Source of the DNA: Hahella sp.
GTDB lineage: Bacteria; Pseudomonadota; Gammaproteobacteria; Pseudomonadales; Oleiphilaceae
Length of the DNA stretch: 64,000 nt
Assembly: GCA_028280065.1 (NCBI GenBank)
Contig: JANQMN010000080.1
Span: 17,029 to 81,028 of the forward strand
Reading direction: 5' to 3'
The notes below the pieces were generated by a model. The model made no database searches, was not told the DNA's origin, and saw only the letters and a program-made list of their open reading frames with translations. Shown here in pieces: positions 1 to 8,438 of this stretch (within the stretch, counting starts at the first letter, position 1; each line of letters starts with the position of its first letter). Position numbers and translations under genes: made by a program.

Positions 1-1170
1 TCCCTCGAAGATTAGTGTTGCCGCAAATCCCGACTTGGAATCTTCTGCGAGAACAGCCTGGCCGGCGTCATTTGTCAGATCGATATAGTCAACCTGGAAT
101 TTTATGGCGTATTGCTCATCTAAGTCCCAGCGTATTCCGACGGCAAGTTCATAAATGTCAATATCCCCGTCTGGCGGCGGTGCAACTGCCCCTGGTGAAT
201 CACCAGGCCGATCCTGCGGGGGTTGCTGCTCTGGTGGCGGTTGTTGGCCAGGAGGCGGCCTTTGGGGCCTTGGGGGATCAAAACTATCGAAATGTTGATT
301 ACGATGGGTGGCAAGAATATAAGGAGTGGTCTCGGCTATGTTGACACCGAGGGATAGATAGTAGAGGTTATCGTTCGGTGTGATATCGGCATCCGCGGTG
401 CTGAAGCCGGCATTGATTATGAAGTCTCCAGGAGTGTACTCGATTTCAATGCTGCCCATGACAGCTCGGCCGGCATCGGTGATAACAGCGCCTGTAGGAG
501 TTGAAATCGAATAGGTGGTTTTCAGCACAGCTGTTCGAACCCAGAATTCATCGTGGCTGTATTGAAGAGCCAACAAGGCCAAGCCATCATTATCGATTAT
601 CGGAAGGTCGTGCTCAGCTTGCCCGCCGGATACCTGAAACATCCAGAAACCGGAATTCGTCTGAAATCTGCTGATAATGTCGAATCCCTGGAAATCCGAA
701 TAACCCCCGGCACCGGATAAGGGTACGAGCGGCCGCGCCCAAAGCCGTGAGTAGCCGACATTACGCATTTCCACGCCGTGCATGATAGGGATCAGAAACT
801 GGCCTATTCGGGCACTGACATCATTTCCCAGATCGGCGCTCAGGTAAGCCCAGTCGACTTTGTTGTCGAGGTCGCCATCGGCATTGAGAAATAGTTTACC
901 TTGCAAATAGGCACTGAAGTTTTCGCTGAGGAGGTATTCCAACTGACCACCAACAAGGGAGTTGTCCAGACTCGCCTCGTTCTTGGCAAACTCGCGGCCC
1001 AGCCCGGCATTGCTTAGCAGGGCAAGGTCGCTACTGGTAACACTGGCATCGAGTGTATAAAAGCCATTGAAATGAAGCTTGTCGTCCCACAACCCGGCAG
1101 CCAGCGCCGACGGTGCAATGGCATTGCAGCTAAACAGAAAGTATAAAAAGTAACGATATGCTGTAGGCAA
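1..1170 (-). CDS. Outer membrane porin-like protein, 3' end cut by window
   Basis: An open frame without an ATG start runs from a TTG at 1170 to the window edge, giving about 390 residues. The N-terminus has a basic/hydrophobic signal peptide ending near SALA. It is followed by long stretches of alternating hydrophobic and polar residues, such as LHFNGFYTLDASV and ISARIGQFLIP-like segments, typical of beta-barrel strands. A motif 'RIGQFLIPIMHGVEMRNVGY' resembles porin-like proteins in which a small barrel carries an RxGQ..P strand. Residues encoded at about 121-276 form a proline/glutamine-rich loop between two barrel-like segments, which is unusual. The last codons in the window (FAATLIFEG) look like a final strand, so little is probably missing. 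The substrate is unknown. The TTG start is the only sensible one, because a TAA lies six codons upstream. Confidence 0.7.
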   Translation of the reverse strand, partial: MPTAYRYFLYFLFSCNAIAPSALAAGLWDDKLHFNGFYTLDASVTSSDLALLSNAGLGREFAKNEASLDNSLVGGQLEYLLSENFSAYLQGKLFLNADGDLDNKVDWAYLSADLGNDVSARIGQFLIPIMHGVEMRNVGYSRLWARPLVPLSGAGGYSDFQGFDIISRFQTNSGFWMFQVSGGQAEHDLPIIDNDGLALLALQYSHDEFWVRTAVLKTTYSISTPTGAVITDAGRAVMGSIEIEYTPGDFIINAGFSTADADITPNDNLYYLSLGVNIAETTPYILATHRNQHFDSFDPPRPQRPPPGQQPPPEQQPPQDRPGDSPGAVAPPPDGDIDIYELAVGIRWDLDEQYAIKFQVDYIDLTNDAGQAVLAEDSKSGFAATLIFEG

Positions 1171-1371
1171 ATTAAGCGACCCGGTTTATAAATTCGCAAC
1201 TATCGCTGTTGCCATTAAACATAGTGCTTTTATCCGATTTATCTACTAAATTATCCAGTGAGTCCTGGGAGCCGGATCAATGACAGTTTATCTCCGTAGC
1301 TCCTGTGCTTTTATTAGAAAATGCTTTTTTTTCAGCTTTGTACATCAGTTTTATCGGCACTGCAAATATAG

Positions 1372-2664
1372 GTGTGTGCAGATTTGACCATCTTTCAAAA
1401 AATCATTTTCGTCCCGATTTTGAGCCTTGTCATATACAGCGGTTTTGTTATTTACAGCCTAAGAGAACAGCAGCAGATTGGGACGGATATAGAACAACTT
1501 CGCCACGACTATGTACCGGTGCTGGTGCTTGTCAAAGACAACTCCCGTAACTTTAAAGAGCTCAGCGATTCACTCAAGGACGCGGTTATTGCCGGAGAAC
1601 GCCGTTGGATTCTGGATACCTTGACCACCAAGCAAACTATTGAAGAAAGCCTTAATATCCTGAATACCTATCCGCATATTATGGACTCTGAATTTCTTGC
1701 TACAGTCAAAAGCGACTTCACTTTATATTACGAAAATGCCAACAAGTTGGCAGAGGAGATTATCAAAAACAGGCAGGAAGGCTGGCATGCCGACGAACGT
1801 CTGGTACAGGCTACGGCAAACTATTTTGCCAAGACCAGCGATCACTTTCAAAACATGGAGCAGTTGGCCCAGCAGCGATTTAAAGACTCCATCGATCAGA
1901 CCTATAAAGGCCTCAAGGGACTGCTGTATTGGGGTGCAATATTGTCTGTATGTACCATGGTGTTTTTATTGGTAGTCACCTTTTATATTTCCGTCTCGAC
2001 CCGGCGCAACATCAATCAACTGATTTTTCGAACCAAATCTCTGGCCTTGGGTGACGCCAAATTTTCCAGCCGTCTGGAGCGGAGCAGCAAAGATGAGCTT
2101 GGTGCGCTGATCTATTGGTTTAATAAACTCTCCGACAAATTGGAGGGCGATTACAAACAGTTGCAGACGCTTTCCATTACCGACAAATTAACCGGTTTGA
2201 ATAACCGTACCCGCACTGATCAATATTTGCCGAATGCACTGGCAAATGCCATTAAAAAGCAGCAGCCAATGCATCTGATTGTTATCGATATCGATCACTT
2301 CAAAGCCATAAATGACGATAGAGGACATTTAACCGGCGACAGGGTATTGCAACAATTTGCCGAAGTACTAAAGAGTCATGCGCAAGAGCATGATTACATC
2401 GGTCGCTGGGGTGGCGAGGAGTTTATTCTTATTTGGGCGGGAGTGGACGGCGACGCTGCGTTTCGCAAGGCGGTTGCGCTACGCGAGGCAATCGCACGGT
2501 ACGATTTTACCGAGGTCACTAAGGTCACCGCCAGTTTCGGAATGACCCAAGCCCATCGAAATGATACTCCCGAAAGCATTATCGCCAGGGCGGATGCTAA
2601 TCTGTATCAAGCCAAAGAGAAGGGCAGAAATAGGGTTGTCGCTGATGTCGGTCCCGGACTATAA
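1372..2664 (+). CDS. Membrane-bound diguanylate cyclase (sensor-HAMP-GGDEF)
   Basis: The 430-residue protein has a transmembrane segment at about residues 10-28, a helical periplasmic sensor region, a second membrane segment at about 183-208, a HAMP-like linker and a C-terminal GGDEF domain. The catalytic loop is intact (GRWGGEEF, GGEEF at 347-351), and DIDHFKAIND and GDRVLQQF match the nucleotide-binding parts. This predicts synthesis of c-di-GMP at the inner membrane. The inhibitory I-site RxxD is changed to QEHD just before the signature, so allosteric product inhibition may be lost. The GTG at 1372 is the longest start. A TTG at 1384 (reading TIFQKIIFV) is an equally good alternative. The 3' end overlaps the convergent gene by six bases. 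The sensed signal is unknown. Confidence 0.9.
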   Translation: MCADLTIFQKIIFVPILSLVIYSGFVIYSLREQQQIGTDIEQLRHDYVPVLVLVKDNSRNFKELSDSLKDAVIAGERRWILDTLTTKQTIEESLNILNTYPHIMDSEFLATVKSDFTLYYENANKLAEEIIKNRQEGWHADERLVQATANYFAKTSDHFQNMEQLAQQRFKDSIDQTYKGLKGLLYWGAILSVCTMVFLLVVTFYISVSTRRNINQLIFRTKSLALGDAKFSSRLERSSKDELGALIYWFNKLSDKLEGDYKQLQTLSITDKLTGLNNRTRTDQYLPNALANAIKKQQPMHLIVIDIDHFKAINDDRGHLTGDRVLQQFAEVLKSHAQEHDYIGRWGGEEFILIWAGVDGDAAFRKAVALREAIARYDFTEVTKVTASFGMTQAHRNDTPESIIARADANLYQAKEKGRNRVVADVGPGL

Positions 2665-3156
2665 CAGGGTATAAATCTGCAGTTCTTTCCGAGTTCGTCG
2701 AAGGTCGGCATCTTGCGTGACATCAATCCGGTTGATCTGTGCAACGTAGTATTCCGGAAGCTGGATCTCTAAAGCGCCTTGCATAACATGGAATTTATAC
2801 CAGTGGAACGGTTTGAGGCCCTGATCTATGCGTGTTGCAATATAGGTGAAGGCTTGAAACGCCGTTCCGGTCAGATCGAAAATACCTATTTCCTGCCGCA
2901 GGTACCCCTTTCCCGCACCTTCATATCGGTCAAGGCGCCTTAATTGATCTTTATCGATAAGGTAAACCGCTCCGAACATCCGGTCTGTTTCATTGCCGGT
3001 ATGATATGCATCGCATTTTCCCGATTGATCCCTGCCGATTTTATGGAAGCGAAGTTGGTATCCCTGTAGTCGCGCCTTCCCTAGAAAACTGCTTTCCCCG
3101 ATCCGAGCGCGCAGACGCCTTCCGGACATATTGGAACCATAGGCGAAATACAACAT
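2659..3156 (-). CDS. Gamma-glutamylcyclotransferase-like family protein
   Basis: The product of about 165 residues begins MLYFAYGSNM, the classic nucleotide-independent substrate-binding loop of the GGCT/AIG2-like fold. LDRYEG supplies the conserved acidic residue expected to act as general base. Family members cyclise gamma-glutamyl-amino acids or related amines. The substrate here cannot be told from sequence. A longer frame reaches 3276, but its extra 40 residues overlap the hemerythrin gene and lack family similarity, so the ATG at 3156 is preferred. It lies 16 bases after the hemerythrin gene and is probably co-transcribed with it. Confidence 0.8.
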   Translation of the reverse strand: MLYFAYGSNMSGRRLRARIGESSFLGKARLQGYQLRFHKIGRDQSGKCDAYHTGNETDRMFGAVYLIDKDQLRRLDRYEGAGKGYLRQEIGIFDLTGTAFQAFTYIATRIDQGLKPFHWYKFHVMQGALEIQLPEYYVAQINRIDVTQDADLRRTRKELQIYTLL

Positions 3157-3172
3157 GGGCAAGGAAGGTAGG

Positions 3173-3835
3173 TTAGGTCTCTTCCAGTTTGAGTTTTTTG
3201 TTGGCTGAGCTTGCGTGGGACAGTGCCTGTTTGAGCAGCGAAGAAACTTCCTGAAGCTCTCGTTGTACCTGGTCAATCAGCGTTTTCTGATCGGGATCGG
3301 CATTTTTCGGGGACGGATGTTTGCTTTCTTCCCGCAAATAATCGAGATTCGCTCCCAGCTCCTCATACAAACTCTCGGCCAGATGCAGGGTTGATTGCAG
3401 GCTGGGCGATGACTGAGGCCGCAAGCTGGATTCTTGTGTCGTCAAATGCTCAACCAGGTGCTTATCGACTTTTAAGATATGATTGATCAGCCAGTTAGTC
3501 AGATACTTGAGTACCCATTCCGCTTCCTGACGGCTGAGCGTCGACGTGTCGTGATTCAGAGACTGGATTTGCTGCACGAACTGATGGTGTTGTTTCAAGT
3601 GCGCGTCGAGTTGGGTAACGTCATATCCACGGGTTTTCATGAGGCGTTCTTCGGTCGAAAAGTGATACTTGGTATAGTCGACCAATTCCGTAAATAGGGC
3701 TTTTAATTTGTCTCTAGAGAACTCGTCTTTCAATAGTTCATCTAAGTCGTTGATAATCCTGACCAGAACCTTGTGCTGCTCATCAATTATCTCTATGCCC
3801 AGATTGTAATTGTCTTGCCAGACAAAGACCGCCAT
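3173..3835 (-). CDS. Bacteriohemerythrin with C-terminal helical extension
   Basis: The first 130 residues match the hemerythrin fold, with the start FVWQDNYNLGIEIIDEQHK. Downstream are HFSTEE, H..QHHQF and the closing INHILKVDKH. The His/Glu/Asp set needed for a di-iron, O2-binding centre is present. Standalone bacteriohemerythrins carry or sense oxygen in the cytoplasm and are often linked to motility or c-di-GMP. The roughly 90-residue C-terminal tail is polar and predicted helical (SLYEELGANLDYLREE, QVQRELQEVSSLLKQ). It is longer than in typical single-domain members and may mediate oligomerisation. The gene is probably first in an operon with the downstream GGCT-like gene. Confidence 0.88.
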   Translation of the reverse strand: MAVFVWQDNYNLGIEIIDEQHKVLVRIINDLDELLKDEFSRDKLKALFTELVDYTKYHFSTEERLMKTRGYDVTQLDAHLKQHHQFVQQIQSLNHDTSTLSRQEAEWVLKYLTNWLINHILKVDKHLVEHLTTQESSLRPQSSPSLQSTLHLAESLYEELGANLDYLREESKHPSPKNADPDQKTLIDQVQRELQEVSSLLKQALSHASSANKKLKLEET

Positions 3836-4002
3836 ATTTTACCTCTCGACCATAAGCTATATCGGTAAGTTTAGTTGATGCTGTGGCGAAACAACTTGAT
3901 TTTCGGCAAGCAAGTCCCTGTCTTGTCGAATTACCATCATAGCCTATTTAGATTGACGACTTTAGTGTTAGTGAAGTTAAATCCGGTCGATTCGGAAATT
4001 CG

Positions 4003-4206
4003 TTAGAACAAAAACTTATCTGCCAAGGCGTATGCCAAGCCTGCCCAGCAAAGAATGCAGATGGCCAGGCTTATACGGGAGCGGGTCTTATTGGGGGTTT
4101 TCTCCTTGTTCGCACCCGCCCGGCCGATGTTTCGCGAACCGCATGCCGGACAGGAACCCTGGGGAAAACTCTTTCCTTTGTAACTGCAATCCTTACAAAT
4201 ATACAT
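4003..4206 (-). CDS. Small zinc-ribbon membrane protein
   Basis: The 67-residue protein starts MYICKDCSYKGK and has a second pair CPACGS, giving a C2-C2 zinc ribbon at residues 4-25. A basic linker follows, then one hydrophobic segment (ISLAICILCWAGLAYALA) at the C-terminus. It is therefore a tail-anchored inner-membrane peptide with a cytosolic zinc knuckle. It has no named family that I recognise beyond 'zinc ribbon domain-containing'. It lies between the hemerythrin and wax ester synthase genes on the same strand. The N-terminal ribbon makes it credible as a gene despite its size. Confidence 0.7.
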   Translation of the reverse strand: MYICKDCSYKGKSFPQGSCPACGSRNIGRAGANKEKTPNKTRSRISLAICILCWAGLAYALADKFLF

Positions 4207-4252
4207 GGTTGCATGGTCCGCTTAACGGAGTTCCTCAAACATTTTCTACACC

Positions 4253-5701
4253 CTAGCCGGTAGCTTTCTTCCGGCGGGTCCGTGGTTTGGCTGCTGTCTT
4301 GGTTTTTTGCAGATAAAGGGACTCCAGCTCATCTAGGGCTTCACCTGAATAGACGGCGAGATTCTGCATGCTCGGTAAGGTGTCCCGGCAACCTGTGTAA
4401 CCGAAGTTCAGGGAACCGTTATAACTGAGGCAGGTAATATTAAGCGCGCCTCCGTGGGCGATTAGTGAAAGCGGATACATTGCCTCAAGCCTGGATCCTT
4501 CGTAATAAAGCGGCATATCCGGCCCCGGCACATTTGAAATGGTAATGTTGAAGGCCGGTCGCATGCGACCGCCCAACCCGGTCAACAACTGCAGAATGTA
4601 AGGCGACATTAATAACATTGTGTACTGGGTCAGGGCATTACGGGGCAGGCTTTGCAAATGTTCTTTCGCTACCCTGGTGGAATCTTTGATTGTTTCCAGA
4701 CGGATTACCGGATCGGCCACATCCGTCGCCAGGCTGGCGATGATAAAGCTGATCGCGGTTCCGGTGCCATCGTCGTCTTTGGGCCGGATATTGACCGGGA
4801 TGCCGGCCGTCAAAGGTAATTCGGGCAAACAATCTCTTTCCAGGAGAAACCTGCGCATCGCCGTACCGCATATATACAGGACCACGTCATTCAGCGAAGC
4901 CTCTACGGCCTTTGCGATGGTTTTAAGCTTTTCCAGGGAATACTGTTGAGTTGCAAAACGGCGCTGGGCAGTGACCCGTTTGTTGAGCACCGACTGCGGG
5001 CCGACGAATGGCGCGGCGAGCGGACCGTGTTCCTGGCTACCGGAATACACCAGTTTGCCAAATGCGGTGGCAAGGCTGGGGACGGTGGAAATCTGTTTAC
5101 GGATAGCTTCCACGGCTTGTTGGAAAGCGCCCTGGACACTGGGAATGCGTTCATCGCCGACGCCTAGCGGTTTGCGTTTTGGACCGACCGACCAAGGTGC
5201 CATCATGTTTTTGGCGCTCGGGTCGCTGGAAAGAATGCGTTGTAGTAAACGTACACCGCTGATGCCGTCAATCAGGGAATGATGCATCTTGGTATAGATC
5301 GCAAAACGGTTGTTTTCCAGACCTTCGATTATGTGGCATTCCCAAAGCGGCCGTTTAAAATCCAGGTGGTTGGAATGTAGCCGCGATATCAGGATACCCA
5401 GTTCCCGTTCTCCGCCGGGCTTCGGCAAAGCGGAATGCCGCACATGATAATCCAGGTCAATGGCGTGATCTGTCGTCCAGGTGGGCGAGACAAGGCGGCC
5501 TATTTGACTTGAGTAAGCCAGTTTTAAGCTCCATGGCGGTACCACTTCGTTGGTGACTTTCATACGGCGGACCATGTCACGTAAAAACGTGCTGGAGGCA
5601 CCCTTCGGTAAGGAAAAAATTTCCAAATTCCCAACATGCATCGGCGTATCGTCAGATTCGACGGCGAGCCAGGAAGCATCGAGTATGTTTATACGTTTCA
5701 T
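4253..5701 (-). CDS. Wax ester synthase / diacylglycerol acyltransferase (WS/DGAT)
   Basis: The 482-residue protein carries the catalytic HHxxxDG motif as HHSLIDG (residues 140-146), the N-terminal LDASWLAVES-type segment, and family markers including NDVVLYICGTAMRRFL and ISNVPGP. These bifunctional acyltransferases join acyl-CoA to a fatty alcohol or diacylglycerol to make wax esters or triacylglycerol at the inner membrane face. The length is normal for the family. The C-terminus is lysine/arginine rich (KPRTRRKK). Presence of the gene fits a lipid-storing, hydrocarbon- or fatty-acid-using marine gammaproteobacterium. No partner acyl reductase is in the window. Confidence 0.95.
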   Translation of the reverse strand: MKRINILDASWLAVESDDTPMHVGNLEIFSLPKGASSTFLRDMVRRMKVTNEVVPPWSLKLAYSSQIGRLVSPTWTTDHAIDLDYHVRHSALPKPGGERELGILISRLHSNHLDFKRPLWECHIIEGLENNRFAIYTKMHHSLIDGISGVRLLQRILSSDPSAKNMMAPWSVGPKRKPLGVGDERIPSVQGAFQQAVEAIRKQISTVPSLATAFGKLVYSGSQEHGPLAAPFVGPQSVLNKRVTAQRRFATQQYSLEKLKTIAKAVEASLNDVVLYICGTAMRRFLLERDCLPELPLTAGIPVNIRPKDDDGTGTAISFIIASLATDVADPVIRLETIKDSTRVAKEHLQSLPRNALTQYTMLLMSPYILQLLTGLGGRMRPAFNITISNVPGPDMPLYYEGSRLEAMYPLSLIAHGGALNITCLSYNGSLNFGYTGCRDTLPSMQNLAVYSGEALDELESLYLQKTKTAAKPRTRRKKATG

Positions 5702-5850
5702 GATCTTTCATTCCATGATGGTAGAGGTTTGATCTTAGAGTGTAGTCTTAATTCCAGATGACGCACATCTGCATAACTGACTGCTGGTCATTTGGGCTTA
5801 TTATAACGGCTGGGAAATTGATTTCTGTGATCCGGCTTAGCTTTAGCGTA

Positions 5851-6897
5851 TTAGTCCGTAGTCTGAAGCGCTGATCGAATAATATTCGCAATACTGTGTG
5901 CCTGCACTCGCCAGGCATCTGCCCGGTAGCCGCCGGCCAGGGTCATGATCACCGGTATGTTACGTGCGCGGCAGGCCGAGACAACCATCTGATCTCTATC
6001 CTGCAAACCCTGGCCGGTCATCGCCAACGAAGCCAGCGGGTCGCCGACCAGCGTATCGCACCCGGCGACATAGAACACCAGTTCGGGTTGGTTTTGCTCA
6101 AGGATCTTGGGTAAGGCGTCGGCCAGAATGTCCAGATAATCCTGATCGCCGGTTCCCGTAGGTAACTCGATATCGAGATCGCTCTCTTCTTTAGGCGATG
6201 GATAGATATGCTCCTGATGCATGGAAAACGTGCAGCATTGATCTTCGGGTTCCAGGCAAACCACCGTACCGTTGCCCTGATGAACGTCCAGATCTATCAC
6301 CAGAGAGCGCCCTAAACGGTTTTCCGCGCGCAGTTGGCGAATTGCAATGGGGATATCGGCAAATAAGCAGAAGCCTTCTCCATAGCGCGGTTTCGCGTGA
6401 TGAAAGCCGCCGCCGAGATTGATGCCGAGCCCCCATAGCAGAGCCTGCCGGGCTGCCAGCAAGGTTCCTCCGGCAGCGAACCGAAATGGTTCGATGACCG
6501 CTTTTAACTGTATCGGGTTCAGGTCCTCGATAAACGGCCATTCCAGGTATTGCGCGACGGCTTTCGGGCAACTCAGTTGTTCGATAAAGTGATCGCTGTG
6601 AATCAGCCGGATTTCGTCATTACTGAGTGGTTTTGGCACATAGACCTGATCCGCAGTAATAATCCCTAGTTCGAGCAACGCACGGAAAGTTTTCGTGAGC
6701 CGCCAGGTATCAAACGGATGACGCTGGAAAACCGACTCTAGAACCTGATAGTTAAGGCTGAACACAACGGCGACTTTACCGTCCAGCGGACACCCCGCCC
6801 GAGGCTGGCGTAATGCCGTTAAATAGGTGTCGGCAAACCAGGCTGGCAGGCGCCTATGAAGCCTTGCCAGGTTACTTGCCAAAGAGAAAGTACGCAC
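5851..6897 (-). CDS. Histone deacetylase family protein, class IV-like
   Basis: The 348-residue protein has the arginase/deacetylase fold signatures. These are GGGFHHA with the active-site His pair, GEGFCLFADIPIA, DLDVHQGNG with zinc-binding Asp and His, and AGCDTLVGDPL with the second zinc Asp. The wording GGGFHHAKPRYGEGFC and the VHQGNG motif are closest to the HDAC11-like class IV group. Bacterial members remove acetyl or longer acyl groups from proteins or small amines; the substrate is unknown here. Translation appears to begin at GTG 6897. It is divergent from nothing and lies on the same strand as slyD, 60 bases downstream of it. Confidence 0.9.
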   Translation of the reverse strand: MRTFSLASNLARLHRRLPAWFADTYLTALRQPRAGCPLDGKVAVVFSLNYQVLESVFQRHPFDTWRLTKTFRALLELGIITADQVYVPKPLSNDEIRLIHSDHFIEQLSCPKAVAQYLEWPFIEDLNPIQLKAVIEPFRFAAGGTLLAARQALLWGLGINLGGGFHHAKPRYGEGFCLFADIPIAIRQLRAENRLGRSLVIDLDVHQGNGTVVCLEPEDQCCTFSMHQEHIYPSPKEESDLDIELPTGTGDQDYLDILADALPKILEQNQPELVFYVAGCDTLVGDPLASLAMTGQGLQDRDQMVVSACRARNIPVIMTLAGGYRADAWRVQAHSIANIIRSALQTTD

Positions 6898-6957
6898 GTG
6901 AGCTAGACGATGAAGATAGTGGTGATTAACCGCTGGCAGTCATTGGCTGCAATGATC

Positions 6958-7440
6958 CTAGTGATGATGGCCGCCCGGGCCATGGACATGGCCGTGGCGA
7001 ATTTCTTCCGGGTCGGCATCTCGAACATCGATCACTTCCAAGGAAAACACCAGGGTTTGTCCGGCATAGGGATGATTGGTGTCAATGTCGACCATCGAAT
7101 GGCCAATCTTTTTGATGGTAACCAAGCGGACAGCTTCTTTGGTTTGTAAAGGGACAGCATCCCCCACTTTATAGCGCCCGGCATGTTTGAGATATTTCTT
7201 GGATATGCGCTGGATTGAATCTGGCTTCGCCAGACCGAAGGTCTTTTCCGGGGGTAAAGTGGCATCCATTTTGTCGCCTTTCTGTTTCCCTTCCAAAGAC
7301 TCTTCGACACCGGGAAACATGGAGCCATGGCCATGTAAGTAGGCGATGGGATCGTTATCGTAGGTACTTTGCAGTTCCTTGCCGTCGGTGTTTTTGATGA
7401 TGTAATGGAAGTTGACGACCTTATCTTTTTCTATTTGCAT
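6958..7440 (-). CDS. slyD: FKBP-type peptidyl-prolyl isomerase SlyD-like
   Basis: The 160-residue protein has an FKBP domain interrupted by the insert-in-flap region, as in SlyD (FHYIIKNTDGKELQ, YLHGHGSMFPGVEESLEGKQKGD). It ends in a short histidine-rich tail (HGHVHGPGGHHH) likely to bind nickel or zinc. SlyD speeds prolyl isomerisation, acts as a chaperone in the cytoplasm and supplies nickel to hydrogenases in some bacteria. The tail is shorter than in E. coli. Start ATG at 7440 is well supported by family alignment (MQIEKDKVV). Confidence 0.93.
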   Translation of the reverse strand: MQIEKDKVVNFHYIIKNTDGKELQSTYDNDPIAYLHGHGSMFPGVEESLEGKQKGDKMDATLPPEKTFGLAKPDSIQRISKKYLKHAGRYKVGDAVPLQTKEAVRLVTIKKIGHSMVDIDTNHPYAGQTLVFSLEVIDVRDADPEEIRHGHVHGPGGHHH

Positions 7441-7715
7441 TGTGAGCCTCTACCTGCACAGTTGTATCCAACCACCCTGGATGCCGGCATTGCCTCCAGA
7501 AGGCAGAAGTGTACAGCAATTCTTTTGGAATTGTGAGTACAGTTGTTGCCGCCAGGGCAGGGGCAGGACTTTTGTGTGGTGGTCGAGTTCGAGGCGACAT
7601 TGCCCAAGGCATGCAGTCCATGTCATGGTAGCGGCTGATAGCTTTAAACGAATGTCATGCCGGGATGCGTTTAACATTCTGGCGGACCGGCAGGAATTAC
7701 CTTCAGGAAACGACC

Positions 7716-8438
7716 ATGTTGACTCTCTCCGTCACCGATACGCTGTTAGCGCTTGTACCGCTGATACCGGTGTTATTGATTTATCTGTATTGGCAGTTGA
7801 AGTCCGGCGAGCTGCTTATTGCATCGGCCAGAATGGTTTTGCAATTGGTGGCAATCGGCTTTGTTTTAACCTTTCTGTTTGAGCGGCAGGAAACCTGGTT
7901 GGGAATACTCATCCTGCTGTTCATGCTCTGTGTTTCCTCGGTGATTGTGATCAGGCCTTTGAGTCAGCGCGCTACCGGAATTCTGGTGCAGGTATTTATC
8001 AGCTTGGGAATCAGTGGCGGGCTGGTATTGATCTGGACGCTGGTAGTGGTGTTAAGGCTTGATCCTTGGTATCAGCCAAACTTTGTCATCCCTATTGCCG
8101 GAATGATTTTCGCCAATGGCATGAACGGCCTTTCTCTGTGTGCCGAGCGACTGGAAAAAGAACTGCAAAGGGGCACCCTGTATAAAGAAGCGCGTAGCTT
8201 GTCATTCGGTGCGGCGATGATTCCCCAGATTAATGCGTTCCTGGCGGTTGGACTGGTTGCTTTGCCCGGAATGATGACCGGCCAGATTTTATCAGGTGTT
8301 TCGCCGCTGATCGCCGTGCGCTATCAGATAATGGTAATGGCCATGATTATGGCGACAACCTGCCTTTCGGTGTGCTTGTATTTATGGTTGCAGGAGCGCG
8401 CCGCCGAGCGGAAATCAAGAGTTGAGAGCCGAGTCTGA
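7716..8438 (+). CDS. fetB: FetB/UPF0014-type ABC permease
   Basis: A 240-residue, highly hydrophobic protein with about six to seven membrane segments. It carries UPF0014/FetB landmarks: SARMVLQL near the N-terminus, IPIAGMIFANGMNG, and SFGAAMIPQINAFLAVGLVALPGMMTGQILSG. In E. coli FetA (ATPase) and FetB export iron. Here no ATPase gene adjoins it, so it is an orphan permease within this window. The ATG at 7716 has AGGAAA seven bases upstream and is preferred over the upstream in-frame ATG at 7665. Its last 24 bases overlap the convergent GGDEF-EAL gene. Confidence 0.85.
   Translation: MLTLSVTDTLLALVPLIPVLLIYLYWQLKSGELLIASARMVLQLVAIGFVLTFLFERQETWLGILILLFMLCVSSVIVIRPLSQRATGILVQVFISLGISGGLVLIWTLVVVLRLDPWYQPNFVIPIAGMIFANGMNGLSLCAERLEKELQRGTLYKEARSLSFGAAMIPQINAFLAVGLVALPGMMTGQILSGVSPLIAVRYQIMVMAMIMATTCLSVCLYLWLQERAAERKSRVESRV

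Noticed and set aside
2659..3276. Long form of the GGCT-like protein starting at 3276
   Set aside because: The added residues overlap the hemerythrin gene and have no similarity to the family; the ATG at 3156 gives the YFAYGSN start.
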